A DNA stretch of 64,000 bases from Hibiscus mutabilis (Eukaryota; Streptophyta; Magnoliopsida; Malvales; Malvaceae), in the NCBI GenBank assembly GCA_019671005.1, contig CM033715.1:9858001-9922000 (forward strand). The letters run 5' to 3'. The notes below the pieces were generated by a model that saw nothing but the letters and a program-made list of their open reading frames with translations, did not search any database and was not told the DNA's origin. Within the stretch, counting starts at the first letter, position 1. Each line of letters starts with the position of its first letter. A program made the translations under genes and the position numbers. Below, piece by piece: positions 38,082-49,580 of the stretch.

Positions 38082-38261
38082 TTCGAAATTCAAAGATGAA
38101 CTCAATTAATTTACGAGTCATATTTAAAAGAAGAAACCGAACAATATCTTTTGATTGAATTCCCAGAATCCACCATTTTTTTCTTATTCCGAAATTTATT
38201 CTATATGATGAAGATAATGCAAATCATTAGATGCCCTAAACTCAAACTTTGACTGCTTTTC

Positions 38262-38416
38262 ACTGGTCTAGGATCAATATCAATATCAATAGTCATTCAT
38301 GCTAAAATGAGTTGGTCCATATCGTAAATTTTCTGCATACACATGAACTCGAACTCAAGACCTATTTAAGCGGTACCAAATTACTTACCACTTAGACCAA
38401 CTCTGTTGGTAATATC
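38262..38416 (-). repeat. tRNA-derived SINE, copy 3
   Basis: The minus strand gives TTGGTCTAAGTGGTAAG (A box, 38388-38399) and GAGTTCGAGTTC (B box, near 38345-38355). Best preserved of the three copies; same strand as the other two. Confidence 0.7.
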
Positions 38417-39531
38417 CACTTGTTTTAGCTGCTGAGGTCTAACATAATTAATGTCCCTGTTCTTCCTAATTAACCCTTGTTCAACGTCTCTTAAAAAAAC
38501 CTTGTTCAACGTAATTCCTAAAAAAAAAACATGTGCAACGTAATGATAATTTGAACTGGTTCGAATTAAAATACACTGATAAAAGTAAATCATCAAATCA
38601 AATAAATTTAAATTTAATAATTATTATTATTTTCCTAATTCAGATTGATAAAAAACATAATTAAAATATGATATAACATATCACATGTTATGAAAGATAA
38701 TTAATTTACTATGCTAAATATATGAAAACTTAATCGTTCTCTTTCTTTATTTTCTATTATCATTCTCTTTAAAAAAATTGTTACGGCGACACCATTCTTA
38801 TATTGATTACCGATCTCAATTGTTTTTATTTTATTTATTTTATTTTAACTTCAATAAAAAATTATTTTGTTTTGGATTCTTTATTTTTACAAATTTTATT
38901 GCGTTTATTTTATTTGCTTTGTGGTATAATTTTTGTGTCTCATGACACAATTTTCGTCTATTTTTGTAATATTTTGGCGTTTGTGTAACAATCACACAAG
39001 GCATGTCTCTTGTCATAAAAGATTGGTGGTTTAATATGGTTAGATCATATTTTTATATAATGTGTTGATGTATTAAGAACTGTTAACTAAACAATCTCTT
39101 ACATCACTACTTAAATGTCCGGTTGAACAGAAATAAAAATGTTTTGATAGATTACTTGCTTTGTTATATAATTCTTTTAGATGAATGCTTTGTTGTATTT
39201 TTTGTTTTTAATTGAAGCAACTTTTTAATCCAAAAACATATATGAAAATTACTTTCGGCTAATTTGTTCAGTATTAATATGAGAATAATCCGTACGACTT
39301 TTTTTGGTACGACCAAAATCAAATGGAATCTTATCAAACCTCCTTTCCGGATACTACTTAATGCATAAATGGTGTATTTTTTTCTCTTTTTTTATAAGTG
39401 GTTTTAATTAATTGTTCTCTGCTCTTAATTAATATATCTAAGCCCTAAAATTCCGACTCCAAACTCTAGAAATGCATCATTTGTGGGAGGAAAGGAGTAT
39501 TGTAGTTTGCATCGAGCCAGGCCGAAACTGA
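38417..39531. other. AT-rich intergenic region
   Basis: No gene recognised between the RADIALIS-like gene and the AATF/BFR2 3' end. Confidence 0.5.
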
Positions 39532-39699
39532 AATATATATATATATATATATATATTTGTAATCGGACCGTAGATGATAAAATAAAAATAGTTGAAATAA
39601 ATGGTGAACCAACTCTATTGATAAAGCACGTTGCATTCGCAAATAAATGGTAATATTGAGCGGGACCGTAGATGATAAAATAAAAATAGTTGAAATTAA
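39532..39699. repeat. (AT)n tract and 35-bp direct repeat
   Basis: An AT microsatellite (39532-39557) is followed by two copies of GACCGTAGATGATAAAATAA and the next 14 bases, at about 39565 and 39664. It lies just beyond the 3' end of the AATF/BFR2 gene. Confidence 0.8.
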
Positions 39700-41492
39700 C
39701 ATAAAACCCTTTTCACTGGACTTTGTGCAAAGTGAAAACATACGTATATACCATAGTAAAGCATATCTTTTACTCATTAAATAGCTCAAACCAAGTGATA
39801 CTACAAAATTCCAAATGCCCGGTAAAAGGATCAAGATTTCAGCATTAGGTTATTGGGTTTTCATTCCAAACAAGTTCTCAAATAACTTTGGAGCCATGGG
39901 AGGAAGTTTCATAGGCTCCGCCGCCATGAAGTTGACTATCTTCTCATGAACATGGTACCTGCAAGGGAGTTATTTCAAGACAAAATTATGAAATTGGCTT
40001 TAGATTAACTTGAGCTTGACTCATTACATCCACATTTGACAAACTTGCCTGATCTTTCGACTCTTTGATGCACGGCGGTCAACTATTTTTCTCTTCTTAG
40101 TTTGCAGTCTTTTCAAGGCATAGAATGCCGTCTCTGTTGTCAAACAATAGTAATGTTAAACAAGGAAAAAGAGAAGTTTCTTCATAGTGCAAGAAATTTT
40201 GAAAAGATGGTAGACAACATTAACCTGATGATGTTGGGTCAACGGTCTCAAAAAATTCCTTCAGCAACTGTTGGTAAAATTCAGAATCATCCAAAAGTTC
40301 GGGATCACCTTCGGGATGTGCTTCCTGAGCATACAAACAATTCAAAGATAAAAACTTGACAGGAGAAAAGAGCATGTCTAGATAACAAAAGCAATATTCT
40401 TATGAATCCAAATCATCATCATTTTACTTTTGGCCAAGTACCGACTCACGACTTCACCATCAGCCACTTTACTTTCCTAGACAACTTTATCGAAACGAGA
40501 CCTTAAGAACAAGTTTCTCTCTGTATCCTATCGGTGTATATATATCCCAATTACCCTGAATTCTAAATGGTATGGGCAAAAATTCCATCCTCCAAAGCTA
40601 ACACAAATAACCTACCATGCATTCTACATGGTATGTCAGTGAGGCCAGAACCTAGCAGTTGAATACGAACACCATGTCGTTTATTAAAGCCTAGAGTAAA
40701 TAAAGAGAACCACATTACCTCTCCATTAGCATTATTATCGGACTCAGTAACCTGTCCAATAAAGGTGGTGTAAATAATAGAAGCAGAAAACATGAAAAAG
40801 AAAAATCATAGTGCAGAAAGAACACCAGAGCTATGTCTAATTTTTAGGTAAAATCAGAACCCTCAAACAAGAATTTAGAAACTTACAGCCCCAAATATGC
40901 CAATTGTTGATCTTCTTTGTTGCATTTGCTTTATCATTCTACTTGGATCCCTCATATAGGCTGCCACTTATTCACTAATGTTCTGGCATAGGAAAAGAAG
41001 AGCTAAGTGAGATTCATTTTACATCCAATAGGGCATGTATTTAATATCAGTGAGTCAGTGTCAACTAAGGATCAAACCTGATTAAAAGCTTGCAGTTTGT
41101 TTTTGATTGCAGCAGCACCAGTTGTGACTTCCGTCTTTCTCTGCCATTTGTCAACTGCTTTATCTCTGAAAGCAGCTATTCTGCAGGACTCAGTCATTAA
41201 AATTGCCGGTTAACATCAAAGGCTCGTATCAAGAAATATTATTTGAACAAGGACAGTAACAAGCATAAAAAAGAGACAGAAATTAGATGAAAAAAGATAA
41301 CACAAAGATGTGATCGAGCTTGTCAAAACCATAAAAGCAATAGGTGAATGTTCATTAAAGCACTGGTAAACACTCCAAGAACAAATAATTTGAGAGCCCA
41401 TAACTACAATCTGTAACTAATGACGAATTGTACTCTTTAAGCATAGCATCTCTGGCAATGTTAACCTAAAGTTGTCGATCAGGAATCAAGGA

Positions 41493-41702
41493 TGTCGAAA
41501 AGACTGATTTTCTTGCTTATTTTCTTATTAATTACAAGTAGGAAAGCTACAGTTAAATATACAAGCCTGTGCCTTATCTTAGGAAACTTCTACACTAGGA
41601 AAGAGACTAACTTTAGTAATAGAATACAATCCCTTAGAGTTAGGGATCCTAACTAATAAAATATTTACAAATCTTCTAATCTTAGGAAACGAATCTCTGA
41701 CA
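41493..41702 (-). repeat. 3' LTR of the young copia element
   Basis: Plus strand starts TGTCGAAAAGACTG and ends CGAATCTCTGACA. Direct repeat of 46278-46486. Confidence 0.95.
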
Positions 41703-41709
41703 CTCCCCC

Positions 41710-43471
41710 TCAAGCTGGGGCATGGATGTCTTCCATCCTCAGCTTGCCTGTTAGCTTCTGAAAGTCCTTACCAGTTAGACCCTTGGTAAGTATGTCTGCA
41801 ATTTGATTCCCAGTGGTCACATAGGGAGTACAGATCAAGCCACTGTCAAGTTTCTCTTTTATGAAATGTCTATCCACTTCAACATGCTTTGTTCTGTCAT
41901 GTTGAACTGGATTATGAGCAATATTGATTGCTGACTTGTTATCATAGTATAGCATCATTGGTCCATCCCATTTTACCTTCAAATCTTCTAAAATGATCTT
42001 CAGCCATAATAACTCACAAATTCCCAATGCCATAGCTCGAAATTCAGCTTCTGCACTGGATCTAGCCACCACGTTATGTTTTTTGCTTCTCCAAGTAACT
42101 AAGTTCCCTCCAAAGAAGGTGCAGTAGCCTGAGGTTGACCTTCTATCAATTCTGGATCCTGCATAGTCTGCATCTGTGCACGCTTCCAGAGTCAAGTTTC
42201 CCTCTCTTCTGAACATAATTCCCTTGCCTGGTGTGCCCTTCAAGTACTGCAAGATTCGAACTACAACCCTTAGATGTGATTCCTTAGGGTTGTGCATGAA
42301 TTGGCTCACAACCCAGACAGCATATGCTATGTCCGGGTCCGGTGTGTGATAAATAAATAAGCCTTCCCACAAGTCTCTGAAATGAACTCCTGTCAATTGC
42401 CATATCATCCTCATCCGAGTCTCCAAGTTTGTGATTGACTTCTATGGGTGTTTCTGTTGGTTTACATCCTAGTTTTCCAGTTTCCTTTAACAGATCCAAA
42501 GTATACTTCTGTTGTGATATAAAAATTCCCTGTTGTGAGTGTGCCACCTCAATACCAAGGAAGTATTTTAATCTTCCAAGTTCCTTTACTTCGAACTCTT
42601 TTATAAGGCATTTCTTCAAATTGTTGCTCCCTTCTGAATCGTTACCTGTAACAATTATATCGTCTACATACACCAGTAATATAGTTACTCCCCCTGAAGG
42701 AGAGTGTTTCACAAATAGGGTATGGTCACCTTGGCTCTGTTTGAAACCTTGACTTAGCATTACTTTAGCAAATCTCCCAAACCAAGCTCTTGGGGATTGT
42801 TTTAGTCCATATAGAGCTTTCTTCAACTTGCAGACTGCCTGTCCAGTAGTCGAAGTAAACCCAGGTGGTACATCCATGTACACCTCTTCTTCAAGATCTC
42901 CATGTAAAAACACATTTTTAATGTCAAAATGCTACAAATTCCACCCTTGATTAGCTGCTAAGGAAAGTATGACTCTTACTATGTTCATCTTTGCAACAGG
43001 TGCAAATGTCTCAAGATAATCTATCCCATAGGTTTGAGAGTAACTCTTTGCCACCAATCTTGCTTTGTACCTTTCCGAGGAACCATCTGATTTGTACTTT
43101 ACAATGAACACCCACCTGCATCCCACTGTTTTTTTTCCTTCTGGAAACTTCACTAAATCCCAAGTCTTATTCTTCTCCAGTGCATCCATTTCCTCTTTCA
43201 TAGCCTTTTTCCAGTTCTCATTCTCTAATGCCTCGGCTGCTGTTTTAGGAATGGTAATATCATTCAGGCTGGTAAGAAAGGTTCTGTGATTGAGGGATAG
43301 ATTTTTGTAGGTCATAAACAAATAGGAAGGATGTTTAGTGGTGCAGGTTCTTTTTCCCTTTCTAATAGCAATGGGAAACTCAAAATCAGAATTAGATTCA
43401 ATATCATTATGTTCAGGAGTTTCAAAATGTATGGGAATAGGAACAGGAGCAGAGGATGATTGAATCTGCAT
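41710..43471 (-). pseudogene. Copia reverse transcriptase and RNase H, frameshifted
   Basis: Three frames (42932-43471, 42284-42913, 41710-42426) cover the domain. The first holds NENWKKAMKEEMDALEKNKT and GCRWVFIVKYKSDGS. The second holds YGLKQSPRAWFGRF and the catalytic LLVYVDDIIVTGND, with the YVDD intact. The third is RNase H: CTDADYAGSRIDRRSTSGY, ARSSAEAEFRAMA and HVEVDRHFIKEKL. A stop falls between the first two frames after NQGWNL, and a frameshift lies in the 42284-42426 overlap. Catalytic residues remain but no single protein is possible. Confidence 0.9.
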
Positions 43472-43503
43472 AGGTGCTTGTGCCTTCCTCCTCGAGTAAG
43501 TCC

Positions 43504-45190
43504 TTAGAGGACAAGCAGTATCTTGAACATTGGGCTGAGAAACAATAATGTTCGGTTGAGGAGTTTGCAGGCTATTAGGTTCAGCTTGTGGAGAAGGTGG
43601 AGTAGGAGTATGAGTGGAAGAAGGTGGAGTAAGGGCAGGCTTATTAGACTGTATTTCTGCATAACGGATAGGATTAGGAAGATCAATAAGGGGCTACTGA
43701 AGTAAAAAGAAATCTGCATCCTTATCTTCCCTAAAAGACATCTCCCCCTGAAAATAAGGAACAGTAAAGTAACTTTCTCTTTCAACAAAAGTGACATCAG
43801 CAGAAGTATAAAATTTTCTAGTAGGTGGATGGTAGCACTTGTAGCCTTTTTGAGTGGAGGAGTAGCCAATGAAGATACACTTCAATGCTCTTGGATCAAG
43901 TTTACCTCGGCTTTGAGAATGAATGTGAACAAAAGCAACACACCCAAACACCCTTGGTTGGAGGTTAAAAGATGGATTGAAATTAGGAAAGAATTTTTTA
44001 AGGGCTTGAAGGGGACTTTGGGATCCAAGGACTTTAGTGGGTAATCTATTCATCATATAAGTAGTTGTTAAGACAGCTTCCCCCCAGTACCTTTTAGGGA
44101 CATTGTTTTAAAATAAAAGGGCTCTAGTTATGGCAAGAACATGTCCATTCTTCCTTTCTGCAACCGCATTCTGTTGGGGAGTGTTTACACAAGAAGACTC
44201 ATGTAAAACACCTTTTTCTAATAGATAAGGGGACAAGATTTGATTAAAGTAATCCTTGGCATTGTCTGATCTGATTCTCTTTATTTCAGCCCCAAACTGA
44301 GTCTTTATCATGGTGTAGAAATTTTTAAAGGTAGAGGAAACATCAGATTTCTGTTTCAATAAATAAATCCAAGTAACTCAAGTATAATCATCTATAAAAG
44401 ACACAAAACATCTAGCCCCAGTTATGTTAGGAATAGTGGAAGGTCCCCAAACATCACTGTGAATAAGATTGAAGGGACTGTTGGTCCTTTTATTATTTGC
44501 TGGAAAAGAGGAACGCTTATGTTTTGCAAGTTCACAAACTTCACAACGAAATTCCTCAATATCTAAAGTTTTACACAAAGAAGGAAACATAGATCTTAAG
44601 AGTTTAAAGGGTGGATGACCAAGGAGAAGATGATGTAACCAAATTTGGTCTCTATTGTTTGCAGAATTGGATAAAAAAGATAAAGGTTGGGTATTCAAAA
44701 CTCTAACTTGTCCACCAAGGTCCTCAAGGTAGTAGAGGCCATTTATCTCCCTAGCACGCCCAATCATCCTCTTCGTTTCTTGCTCCTGAAAAATACATTG
44801 TGTAGAATGAAACAGAACACTGCAATTAGTATCCTTGACAAGCTTTGGGATTGAAATAAGACTAGTAAACAGTTTTGGTACATGTAGAACATTTTTAAGC
44901 AAAAGGGTTTTACTAATGACAATATCTCCTTGACCAGCAACAGTTACCATAGTACCATCAGCAACTGTAATTTTCCTGTTGCTAGGGTAGGGTGGGTAAG
45001 TGAGAAATTTTAGCGAAGAGTTGGTCATATGATCAGTTGCTCCCGAGTTTATTACCCAGGAGTTTTGGGTAGGTATGGAGGATTCCGAGGCATTATAGTT
45101 CTGAGAATGGAAGGAGGATATACCTGAGAAAACGAGATTACATGTACCTGCAGCTGATGGTTTTTCTAAAGATTCCAGTAAAGTCTTCAA
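43504..45190 (-). pseudogene. Copia protease and integrase, broken
   Basis: Frame 44378-45190 holds the protease motif as WVINSGATDHMTNSS; the catalytic Asp of the usual DSGA is Asn here, which should kill protease activity. It continues with the pre-integrase zinc region (HHLLLGHPPFKLLRSM, CEVCELAKHKRSSF) and the start of the integrase core (HSDVWGPS, FVSFIDDYT). Frame 44108-44359 has the second Asp (RSDNAKDY) and the Glu (NAVAERKNGH). Frames 43694-44056 and 43504-43869 hold the C-terminal part (FGCVAFVHIHSQSRGKLDP). Confidence 0.9.
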
Positions 45191-45457
45191 TTTTTCTACT
45201 TCTTCTCGGTTGAACTCAACAGATTGTTCATCAGATTCCTTAGCTACTTCTCTGGTTGCAAAGGCTCTACTCTGCCCTCTTGCTGAGCTTCTTTTCTCTG
45301 TGAAATTTCTGTTTGCTGACTGGGGCTTCCCATGTAACCTCCAACACCTCTCTTTGGTGTGACGAGGTTTTTTACAGTAAGTAAACCATAAGGAATCCCT
45401 ATTATTGTCCTTGTTGTCTCTGATTTGCCTTCAAAATTTTCTAGACGTGCTGGTCCT

Positions 45458-46147
45458 TCAGAAACTGCCTGTCACTAAGGCTGAACTTTCTACTTGATTG
45501 TTTTCAATCACCATCACCCCCCTTCTTCCTTCTTCAGCACGAACAATAGCAATAGTTTCATTTAATGAGGGTAGATATTCTTTTCCTAAAATCTGGACTC
45601 TCACTGCATCAAACTCAATATTTAGTCTAGCAAGAAAGTCATAAATTCTATCCTTTTCGACAAACCTCTTTAGAACTGCTGCATCCTCACTGCATTTCAT
45701 CTGAATGCATTGATAATGGTCCATCTCCTGCCAGAGATTCTGCAGCAAATTAGTATACTCTGTAATTGATTTGCTTTCCTGTTTGGTAGTTGAAATCTTG
45801 CTCTTGATTTCGTAAATCTGGGCAGCATCACGAACTTTCGAATAGGTTTGTTTCACAGCCTCCCATATCTCCTGGGCTGTTCTAAGAAACATGCAGGTAT
45901 CACTAATTTCAGGCACCATTGAATTCCACAACCAAGACATAACCAACGAGTTTTGTTCATCCCAAGCCTCGAATCTATGATCTCCTTCTTTAGGGCCCAT
46001 TCCAAGAAGATGACTGAGTTTACGTCTCCCCTTTAGAAAGGTTCGAACCAATTGAGACCACTTAAGGTAATTTTTACCATTCAATCTATAGGAGGCATGA
46101 ATGTTTCGTAAGTCATTCATCTGATTGGAGTGACTTCCTTCATTCAT
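45458..46147 (-). pseudogene. Copia gag, truncated before the zinc knuckle
   Basis: 229 residues starting MNEGSHSNQMND, with YRLNGKNYLKWSQLVRTFLK, LVMSWLWNSMVPEIS and EIWEAVKQTYSKVRDAAQIYE, the usual plant copia Gag (UBN2-like) pattern. The zinc-knuckle part lies after the stop, near 45300-45380 (YCKKPRHTKERCW), with the first Cys apparently lost. The frame itself is open and could give a capsid-like fragment. Confidence 0.85.
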
Positions 46148-46264
46148 TGTCTCCTTGAGCAGTTTCAGTACTGCTGGAATCAGTCGTATCGACCATTCTC
46201 TCTCAAGAAATAAAAGAGATCAAATACACTGTTCAACAAGAACAGTCAGGCCTAAGAAGCGAGA

Positions 46265-46277
46265 GGCTCTGATACCA
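46265..46277 (-). other. Primer binding site of the young copia element
   Basis: Minus strand TGGTATCAGAGCC, complementary to the 3' end of initiator Met tRNA, directly adjoining the LTR. Confidence 0.9.
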
Positions 46278-46486
46278 TGTCGAAAAGACTGATTTTCTTG
46301 CTTATTTTCTTATTAATTACAAGTAGGAAAGCTACAGTTAAATATACAAGCCTATGCCTTATCTTAGGAAACTTCTAAACTAGGAAAGAGACTAACTTTA
46401 GTAATAGATACAATCCCTTAGAGTTAGGGATCCTAACTAATAAAATATTTACAAATCTTCTACTCTTAGGAAACGAATCTCTAACA
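46278..46486 (-). repeat. 5' LTR of the young copia element
   Basis: Direct repeat of 41493-41702, about 98% identical by eye; followed by the AAGGA duplication. Confidence 0.95.
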
Positions 46487-48120
46487 AAGGACTTGAAATC
46501 AGAAACAATCTAGAGCATGGTAAAAATAGCACTGCTAAACACACTAAGAAAAAACAATTAAGAAATATGGTGTTGTTTGAAGAATGTAAACAAGAGAAGT
46601 CACAAAAATGACCACTTCAATCTTTCTACAAGAATCAATTTAGCCAATCAATATTGTAACGTGAATATTTCTAATTGGACACAGAATATCAATTCAAATT
46701 GAGCAACACATACACAGTGATCCAAAATTTGCCAGAGCTACCTCCTATTCATCTGAGAAATCTGTAGCCACACTTCATCATCTTCCATGTCCAAGTTCGT
46801 AGAATCTCCAGAAAGTTTCTTAGATGGTTGAGCACCATTACCTTAAGAGAAGGACACAGGGTTAAGATAATGAAAGCATTGCCAAGATACATAATGTGCA
46901 GGCTTAGTAATTTGTTTGATTTTTTAATGTTTATGCAATCATCGATTGAACGTAGCACATTAAAAACATACACGCAGGGAAAAAGAACATAAACAAACAA
47001 CAAAAAGATAATAGGATACAAATTTGATAGATCTACAGTGACATATTAAAGAAGGATGTTCTAGAGGTTAAAAATAACAGTAGAAAACAAACTATTCTAT
47101 AATCAGCCTAAAATACCGCAACATATAAATCGATAGATATTCAAGTACATAAGTATAATGACATAGTTTGACAAAAGCATTGGTGTCGTACCCTCTAGAG
47201 TTTGAGCAATCGATGGATTGTTCTCCAGCAATGCTTAACAATACAATAGTAACAACAAGAAATTTTCAATGGCATTAATTGTCAAATGTTTTATGAGCAA
47301 AGAATCTAAAGGCAGACCTCCTGCAGTTCCAATAAAGAATCAAAAGTCTTCTTTGATGAAGTAATAAGGTTCGAATATGCAGCACTAACTTCTTCATCTA
47401 AAGCACAAAATGAAGACCTGACAGGGTCCTGGTAGAAAGGCCATCATATAAATCTTATACGAATAAATAAACAAAACATTCCAATCAAGGAAAGAACACA
47501 ACATACACAATAAAAAAAAGAAAAGAAAGGTACCTGCGGTAGTCTATTTGAACCGGAGAAGGCTTTCTGAAGCAAGAACCTGTATTCAAGTGCTTTATCC
47601 CAAAGAGCCTTGGCAAAATAAGGAGAAAGTTCAGAGAAATTTCTATGACAGCACCCATAAAAATATAGACATACATATAAGGGTAATTATTCTGTACACA
47701 GGCAGAGAAAACAAAAAAAATTCCACAAGCACCTTAGTTAGGGTTTAGGTTTAGTGGTCTAAAATTGATGGATTGTGATTAGAATTTAGGGTTTGGGTTA
47801 GAATTAAGGTAGGTTAAAACCTAAATCTCTAACCATATTACACTAAACTAAACCATAATTTCTTCCCTAAACCTAAAATTCTAACCACAAATACTAAATT
47901 CTAAATCACTAAGCATAAACTCATAACCTCTAAAACTTAAATTCTAAGCAAAAACTCAAAAACTAAAAAGCATGTGGAAACTTTTTGTTTTTGTTTCAGC
48001 CGCCTGTGTATTGAATATAAATCCTACATGTAAATGGCAGAATTTATCAACAATAATCATTAAAAGCTATAGGTAATAAGCCAAACATCATGAAAGTCAA
48101 GTTTATGTAAATGCTAAGAA

Positions 48121-48122
<2 letters not shown>

Positions 48123-48155
<33 letters not shown>
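48123..48155. repeat. (AT)n microsatellite in intron 2 of AATF/BFR2
   Basis: About 16 AT units directly beside the exon 2 donor site; the variable length lies within a few bases of the splice site. Confidence 0.85.
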
Positions 48156-48157
<2 letters not shown>

Positions 48158-48610
48158 CTTTTGGTTCTTCACTGCTTGACCCTTTTTAACATCTTCATCC
48201 TTATGATGCTTGAGATTCCTCAGTATATCTCTAAATTGAAAGAAAAAATAAATAAAACGGTAACCATAAAGAAAACATAATTCAATATTTCCCCAAACCC
48301 GTCTGTGTAGTGCAACTAAAGGATGTGAAATGAGGCAGAAATAAAATTAGAAGCGCAGATAAAGCAAAAAATCAGCATTAACATACTGTTCCTTGTTGTG
48401 AAGCTCCTTGTACTCTTTTTCAAGCTCTTCCATCTCACCATCTTTGTCTTCTTCTTCGTCCTCTTCGTCGATATCATCTTCTTCTACTTCAGATATTTCT
48501 TCCATCTCTTCGCCATTAACCAATAATTCCTCATCTTCCGAATCGTCCAAGTCCTCCATGTCCTCATCATTGCTTCTAGCTTTTTTTGAACGTTTCGAAT
48601 ATAACCCCAT

Positions 48611-49066
48611 TTTCCCCACAAGTCTGTAAACTCTGAAAGCACAATTGAAGTTCTAAGTTCTAACCCCAAGTTGGGAAATCGAAGAGGAAAAACAGACAAA
48701 CCCTACAATCAATAGAGATTTTCTGAGGAAAAAAACCGGCACCAGAGAGGATTCAGGGTTTAACCCAATGTTTTATGTTTGGGAGGCAGCAGAGAGGCGG
48801 GTCGGATTTGGTTATGCCCAGAATTTGATATGGGCTTAACTCCATAATTTCGTGCCGGCAACTGTGGATGATATGGGCCATTGGTATACATACATGCAAG
48901 CATTCTATATAAGATGTTCAAATGAATGGTAGCCCACATATTTTGTTTTTTTCTTACATGTAAAATCTTTTATCCGACCTAATATTTTATTTGTCAATTG
49001 TACAGGTTGAATTTAATTTTATTGTTTATACATTATTATCCATCCAATTAAATTTAAAGTTTAGAG
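48611..49066. other. 5' region of the AATF/BFR2 gene
   Basis: Contains the probable 5' UTR and promoter (minus strand). No clear TATA box was recognised; nothing else supported. Confidence 0.4.
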
Positions 49067-49580
49067 TATGGAGGGTCATAGGTCAGGTTAAATTGAGTTT
49101 TTGGTCAATTTACACTCGACCCAAAAATATAGCACTTTCATCTGAATCCGACCCAAATTTGAAAGTAAAAATTTGAATTCGAACTCAACATAAATAAAAA
49201 ATATTTTTTTTATTCGATAAAATAGGAAGTTAATTGGAAAAATATAAATAAAGAGGGGCATTATAATAATTATTTAATTTTCATTAGACAAAATAAGGAG
49301 ATAATTGGAAAAAATATATAAAGATAGAGGTACTATAGCAATTATGTCTAAATATTTAAAGAAAAAATTAAACTATTAATTTGGACCAGGTCGGATATTT
49401 TTCACCTTAAACTCGAACTCGATCTGACTCGCAACTATCTTTAAAAAACTCAAACCCGACCCTACTTGCTACTATCTTTAAAAAAACTCAACTCGGACCT
49501 AAAATTTTCTTTTAGAACCTCGTCCTTATAGGGTTGGGTCGGGTCGCAACCCGTCGGGTCTAGGTCAAATAGTCACCCTA
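49067..49580. mobile_element. Possible small non-autonomous DNA transposon
   Basis: GTTTAGAG (49059-49066) and GCTTAGAG (49581-49588) flank it, 7 of 8 matching, as for a hAT 8-bp duplication. The termini (TATGGAGGGTCATAGGTCAG and the complement of the right end, TAGGGTGACTATTTGACCTA) are weakly inverted. The interior has repeated GACCCGACC-type words, and the part at 49150-49400 resembles 50330-50630. Confidence 0.4.

Larger units (their letters stand above)
41493..46486 (-). mobile_element. Young Ty1/copia element in intron 6 of the AATF/BFR2 gene
   Basis: LTRs of 210 and 209 bp differ by four substitutions and one indel by eye. AAGGA flanks both sides (41488-41492 and 46487-46491), a perfect 5-bp target duplication. 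Binding site TGGTATCAGAGCC (initiator Met tRNA type) abuts the 5' LTR, and a CCCCAGCTTGAGGGGGAG purine tract abuts the 3' LTR. The order gag, protease, integrase, reverse transcriptase, RNase H defines Ty1/copia. The coding region is broken into about seven frames. Same strand as the host gene, so its polyadenylation signal could end host transcripts early. Confidence 0.95.
39850..48610 (-). pseudogene. AATF/BFR2 (TRAUB-domain) ribosome-biogenesis gene, disrupted
   Basis: Exons on the minus strand: 48387-48610, 48158-48230, 47534-47608, 47318-47428, 47192-47233, 46742-46841, 41078-41180, 40887-40982, 40719-40751, 40225-40324, 40049-40133, 39850-39958; about 383 codons. BFR2/AATF acts in the nucleolus in early 40S processing. 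An acidic N-terminus (DDIDEEDEEEDKDGEMEELE) precedes ILRNLKHHKDEDVKKGQAVK and ALWDKALEYRFLLQKAFSGS (AATF domain). The C-terminus FYALKRLQTKKRKIVDRRAS...RYHVHEKIVNFM is the TRAUB domain. Splice phases agree at every junction except 4/5, where a standard GT-AG join loses one base and runs into a stop. Exon 8 has TAA (40968-40970) in NISE*VAAYMRDPSRM, where Gln is likely ancestral. Intron 6 holds a copia element. Intron 11 uses a GC donor. Probably a pseudogene, with an active copy expected elsewhere. Confidence 0.88.

Noticed and set aside
42435..42752. Plus-strand frame of 105 codons
   Set aside because: Antisense shadow of the copia reverse transcriptase.
47740..47960. Telomere-like TTTAGGG repeats
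   Set aside because: Only a few degenerate TTAGGGTTT words inside an intron of the AATF/BFR2 gene; not a true telomeric tract.
48408..48629. Serine-rich plus-strand frame
   Set aside because: Antisense of the acidic GAA/GAT-rich first exon of AATF/BFR2.
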